NCBI GenBank assembly: GCA_002421985.1
Contig: DISF01000048.1
Coordinates: 1-5,436, forward strand
From: Roseovarius sp. UBA6217
GTDB lineage: Bacteria > Pseudomonadota > Alphaproteobacteria > Rhodobacterales > Rhodobacteraceae
DNA length: 5,436 nt
Direction: 5' to 3'
Both the position numbers and the translations under genes were made by a program. The number at the start of each line of letters is the position of its first letter. Positions within the stretch are counted from its first letter, which is position 1. The notes under the pieces were generated by a model that ran no database searches, was not told where the DNA came from, and saw nothing but the letters and a program-made list of their open reading frames with translations. This document shows, in pieces, positions 2,808-5,436 of this stretch.

Positions 2808-5436
2808 ATGACCCATCTCGCCCATTTTGCGACCGAGCGCGCACTTGCGCCTGTTGTCCCCATCCCGTCCCTCGATACGGCCGCTGCGATCTTGAGCGTG
2901 GCCAAAGCGCTGCAGACTGATCTGGCGCAAGGTTTCCAGATCGACGCGCTGCGCCTGCGCCTTGAGATGGAGCGCGCCTTTGGCGGCTCTGACGCGATCG
3001 GCGCCTGGGACTGGAAGCTGGCCTATGAAGCGGGCGAGGCAGCGCTGGTCTTGTTCCTGCGGAAGTTTGGCCGCGCGCTGTTGGCACGTGCCGGCTCGCC
3101 TGCGGCACTCCTGCCCATACTCGCCAAGGTGGCGGGCCTTTTGCCCACGCACACCCGGCGGTCCGAGGAGATGGAGCGGTTCCAGCAGTTCTCGACGCCG
3201 CTGCCTATGGGGCTGGCCGCAATGGCTGCAGCACAGATCACCGCGCGCGATCTGGTGCTGGAGCCATCGGCTGGGACGGGCCTTCTGGCGGTCCTCGCAG
3301 AAATCGCGGGCGGCAGCCTCGCGCTGAACGAGCTTGCCGACTCCCGCGCTGATCTCCTCCGTCGCTTGTTTCCGGGCCGGCCTGTCACGGGCTTCGACGC
3401 AGCCCAGATCGACGATCATCTCGACGCGGACCTGCGCCCGAGCGTCATCCTGATGAACCCGCCCTTCTCGGCGGTGGCCAATGTCGACGCTCGCACCACC
3501 GAGGCGACAGCCCGGCATCTGCGCTCGGCGCTTGCGCGTCTGGTCCCCGGCGGACGGTTGGTCGCCATCACCGGTGCCAGTTTCGCGCCCGATGCGCCCG
3601 CCTGGGCTGAGACCTTCGGTCGCCTGACCCAGACCGCGCATCTGGTCTTCACCGGCGCTGTGTCGGGTGCGGCCTTCGCCAAGCACGGCACCAGCTTCGA
3701 GACGCGGATTTCGGTCTTCGACAAATGCCGCGGTGGCGAGGCGGGCGGCATCACAGCCGATCTGGCGCGCCCGATTTCGCCTGATGTCGCCAGCCTGCTC
3801 TCGCTGATCGCTGCCCACGTCCCCCCGCGCCTCGTGCTGGCGCAGGTCGCACCAGCCGGGCAGGGCCTCACTTCGCCCTTTCCGGGATATCCCCCCCGCA
3901 CCGCGCACAAGGCGATCAGCACATCGCGCACCACGCCAGCAACACCCGCCACCAACACCGCTCCACAGATCGAGGCCGCAGACCTCGCCTATACCCTGCG
4001 CGATGCAACCGAGGATGGAGCCAGCACGCGCCTGTCGGATGCCATTTATGAGACCTTCTGGCTGCAGGCGATCGACATCCCCGGAGCGGAACCGCACCCG
4101 ACCAAGCTTGTGCAATCTGCGGCCATGGCTTCGGTCGCTCCTCCGAAACCCAGCTACCGGCCCAAGCTTCCAACCGCCATCCTGCGCGATGGCCTTCTGT
4201 CCGACGCGCAGCTTGAGACCGTGATCTACGCGGGCGAGGCGCATGGCGCGTATCTTGCCGGGTCTTGGACTGTCGATGAAACCGGCGACATGGTCTCGGC
4301 CGCGCCGGACGATGCCGCTGACGCCGTCCGTTTCCGCCGCGGCTTCTTCCTTGGCGACGGCACCGGGGCGGGCAAAGGCCGCCAGTCGGCCGGGATTGTG
4401 CTCGACAATTGGTGCCAAGGCCGGCGCAAGGCGCTCTGGATATCGAAGAGCGACAAGCTTCTCGAGGACGCGCAGCGCGACTGGTCTGCACTCGGGCAGG
4501 AGCGGCTGCTGGTGACGCCGCTTTCACGATTTGCCCAAGGCCGCGACATCCCGCTGACCGAGGGCATTCTGTTCACCACCTATGCCACGCTGCGCTCCGA
4601 GGAGCGGGGGGCAAAAAAGTCCCGCGTCGACCAGATCGTCGACTGGCTGGGGGCGGATTTCGACGGGGTGATCCTGTTTGACGAAAGCCATGCCATGGCC
4701 AATGCCGCAGGATCGAAAGGCGAGCGCGGCGATGTCACGGCCTCGCAGCAGGGCAGGGCGGGCCTGCGCCTGCAGCATAAGCTGCCCAATGCCCGCGTGG
4801 TCTACGTCTCGGCCACGGGGGCCACTTCGGTTCATAACCTCGCCTATGCGCAGCGCCTCGGTCTTTGGGGCGGCGAGGATTTCCCGTTCGCGACGCGCGC
4901 GGAATTCGTCGAGGCCATCGAGGCGGGCGGTGTCGCGGCAATGGAGGTCCTCGCCCGCGACCTGCGGTCCCTTGGCCTCTATACTGCCCGGTCGCTTTCC
5001 TACGACGGCGTCGAATACGAGATGCTGGTTCATGCGCTGACGCCTGAGCAGCGCGGCATCTACGATGCCTATGCCGGGGCCTTCGCCATCATCCACAACA
5101 ACCTTGCCGCTGCGATGGAGGCGGCCAACATCACGGGCGACAGCGGCACGCTGAACCGGCAGGCCAAGTCCGCTGCACGATCCGCCTTCGAATCCGCTAA
5201 GCAGCGCTTCTTCGGCCATCTGCTGACCTCCATGAAAACCCCTACCCTCATTTCCAGCATCGAGGCTGATCTCGCGGCAGACCACGCAGCCGTCATCCAG
5301 ATCGTTTCGACGGGCGAGGCGCTGATGGAACGCCGCCTGTCAGAGATTCCGACCGACGAGTGGAACGACATCCGCGTCGACATCACTCCGCGGGAATACG
5401 TCTTGGACTATCTCGCCCATTCCTTCCCGGTGCAGC
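2808..5436 (+). CDS. N6-adenine methyltransferase / strawberry-notch-like SF2 helicase fusion (3' end outside window)
   Basis: The ATG at 2808 has GGAG at 2797-2800, 7 nt upstream, and an in-frame TGA at 2778 excludes longer forms. All 876 codons to the window edge are open. The N-terminal half is a class I SAM-dependent methyltransferase: QFSTP at 127-131 (motif X-like), EPSAGTG at 152-158 (SAM-binding motif I) and NPPF at 217-220 (catalytic motif IV of N6-adenine enzymes). A Pro/Thr/Ala-rich linker spans roughly 362-386. The second half is a strawberry-notch-type helicase: LSDAQLETVIYAGEAH (464-479), Walker A GTGAGKG (518-524), DESH box (625-628) and SATG (668-671). The C-terminal helicase lobe with motifs IV-VI is only begun. 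As I recall the family, such proteins run well beyond 1,000 residues, so several hundred are missing. The likely role is modifying and remodelling element DNA during entry, possibly anti-restriction as with the P1 DarB methylase-helicase. The substrate is inferred. Confidence 0.93.
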   Translation, partial: MTHLAHFATERALAPVVPIPSLDTAAAILSVAKALQTDLAQGFQIDALRLRLEMERAFGGSDAIGAWDWKLAYEAGEAALVLFLRKFGRALLARAGSPAALLPILAKVAGLLPTHTRRSEEMERFQQFSTPLPMGLAAMAAAQITARDLVLEPSAGTGLLAVLAEIAGGSLALNELADSRADLLRRLFPGRPVTGFDAAQIDDHLDADLRPSVILMNPPFSAVANVDARTTEATARHLRSALARLVPGGRLVAITGASFAPDAPAWAETFGRLTQTAHLVFTGAVSGAAFAKHGTSFETRISVFDKCRGGEAGGITADLARPISPDVASLLSLIAAHVPPRLVLAQVAPAGQGLTSPFPGYPPRTAHKAISTSRTTPATPATNTAPQIEAADLAYTLRDATEDGASTRLSDAIYETFWLQAIDIPGAEPHPTKLVQSAAMASVAPPKPSYRPKLPTAILRDGLLSDAQLETVIYAGEAHGAYLAGSWTVDETGDMVSAAPDDAADAVRFRRGFFLGDGTGAGKGRQSAGIVLDNWCQGRRKALWISKSDKLLEDAQRDWSALGQERLLVTPLSRFAQGRDIPLTEGILFTTYATLRSEERGAKKSRVDQIVDWLGADFDGVILFDESHAMANAAGSKGERGDVTASQQGRAGLRLQHKLPNARVVYVSATGATSVHNLAYAQRLGLWGGEDFPFATRAEFVEAIEAGGVAAMEVLARDLRSLGLYTARSLSYDGVEYEMLVHALTPEQRGIYDAYAGAFAIIHNNLAAAMEAANITGDSGTLNRQAKSAARSAFESAKQRFFGHLLTSMKTPTLISSIEADLAADHAAVIQIVSTGEALMERRLSEIPTDEWNDIRVDITPREYVLDYLAHSFPVQ

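Noticed and set aside
2790..4418. 542-codon open frame on the minus strand
   Set aside because: It lies antisense to the methyltransferase-helicase, whose motifs fix the plus-strand frame. Long antisense frames are common in GC-rich genes, and the translation has no recognisable domain.
4524..5285. 253-codon open frame on the minus strand
   Set aside because: It is antisense to the helicase domain, which contains clear DESH and SATG motifs. No Shine-Dalgarno or family signature supports it.
1..5436. CRISPR array, tRNA, rRNA or insertion sequence
   Set aside because: No regularly spaced repeats, cloverleaf, rRNA signature, transposase motif or terminal inverted repeats were seen by eye.

Overview
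This window is GC-rich, with G/C-dominated third codon positions. Its protein families, together with a GAAC-N7-GAAC SOS box of the type used by alphaproteobacterial LexA, point to an alphaproteobacterium, most likely Rhodobacterales. The gene content is accessory: small conserved hypotheticals, a toxin-antitoxin pair and a methyltransferase-helicase fusion. That suggests a plasmid or integrated conjugative element. No replication, transfer or integrase gene lies inside the window to prove it.

Layout from left to right. Positions 1-433 hold two small genes one base apart; the second is a 65-residue J-domain-like protein with an intact HPD. Positions 510-1566 hold a pair overlapping by 8 nt: a very acidic 139-residue protein, then a 214-residue protein of a family often labelled (doubtfully) 'antitoxin of toxin-antitoxin stability system'. 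A GC-rich stem-loop precedes the pair. Positions 1592-2307 hold a complete type II toxin-antitoxin module: a promoter inside a perfect 10-bp inverted repeat, a Phd/YefM-type antitoxin, and an 8-nt overlapping PemK/MazF-like toxin. Positions 2336-2632, on the minus strand, encode a 98-residue protein made of two copies of a KQ-to-WID repeat exactly 50 residues apart. Its promoter carries the SOS box precisely in its 17-bp spacer. From 2808 to the window end runs a large, uninterrupted gene for an N6-adenine-type methyltransferase fused to a strawberry-notch-like SF2 helicase. A two-part 40-nt hairpin sits in its leader, and the gene is cut by the window edge.

The plus strand is organised as three translationally coupled pairs followed by one giant gene. 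The toxin-antitoxin module would stabilise the element. The methyltransferase-helicase most resembles the anti-restriction 'polyvalent' class of fusion (P1 DarB is a known methylase-helicase example). The SOS-controlled minus-strand gene implies that DNA damage, or single-stranded DNA during transfer, is sensed here. How the four hypothetical proteins fit together is unknown.
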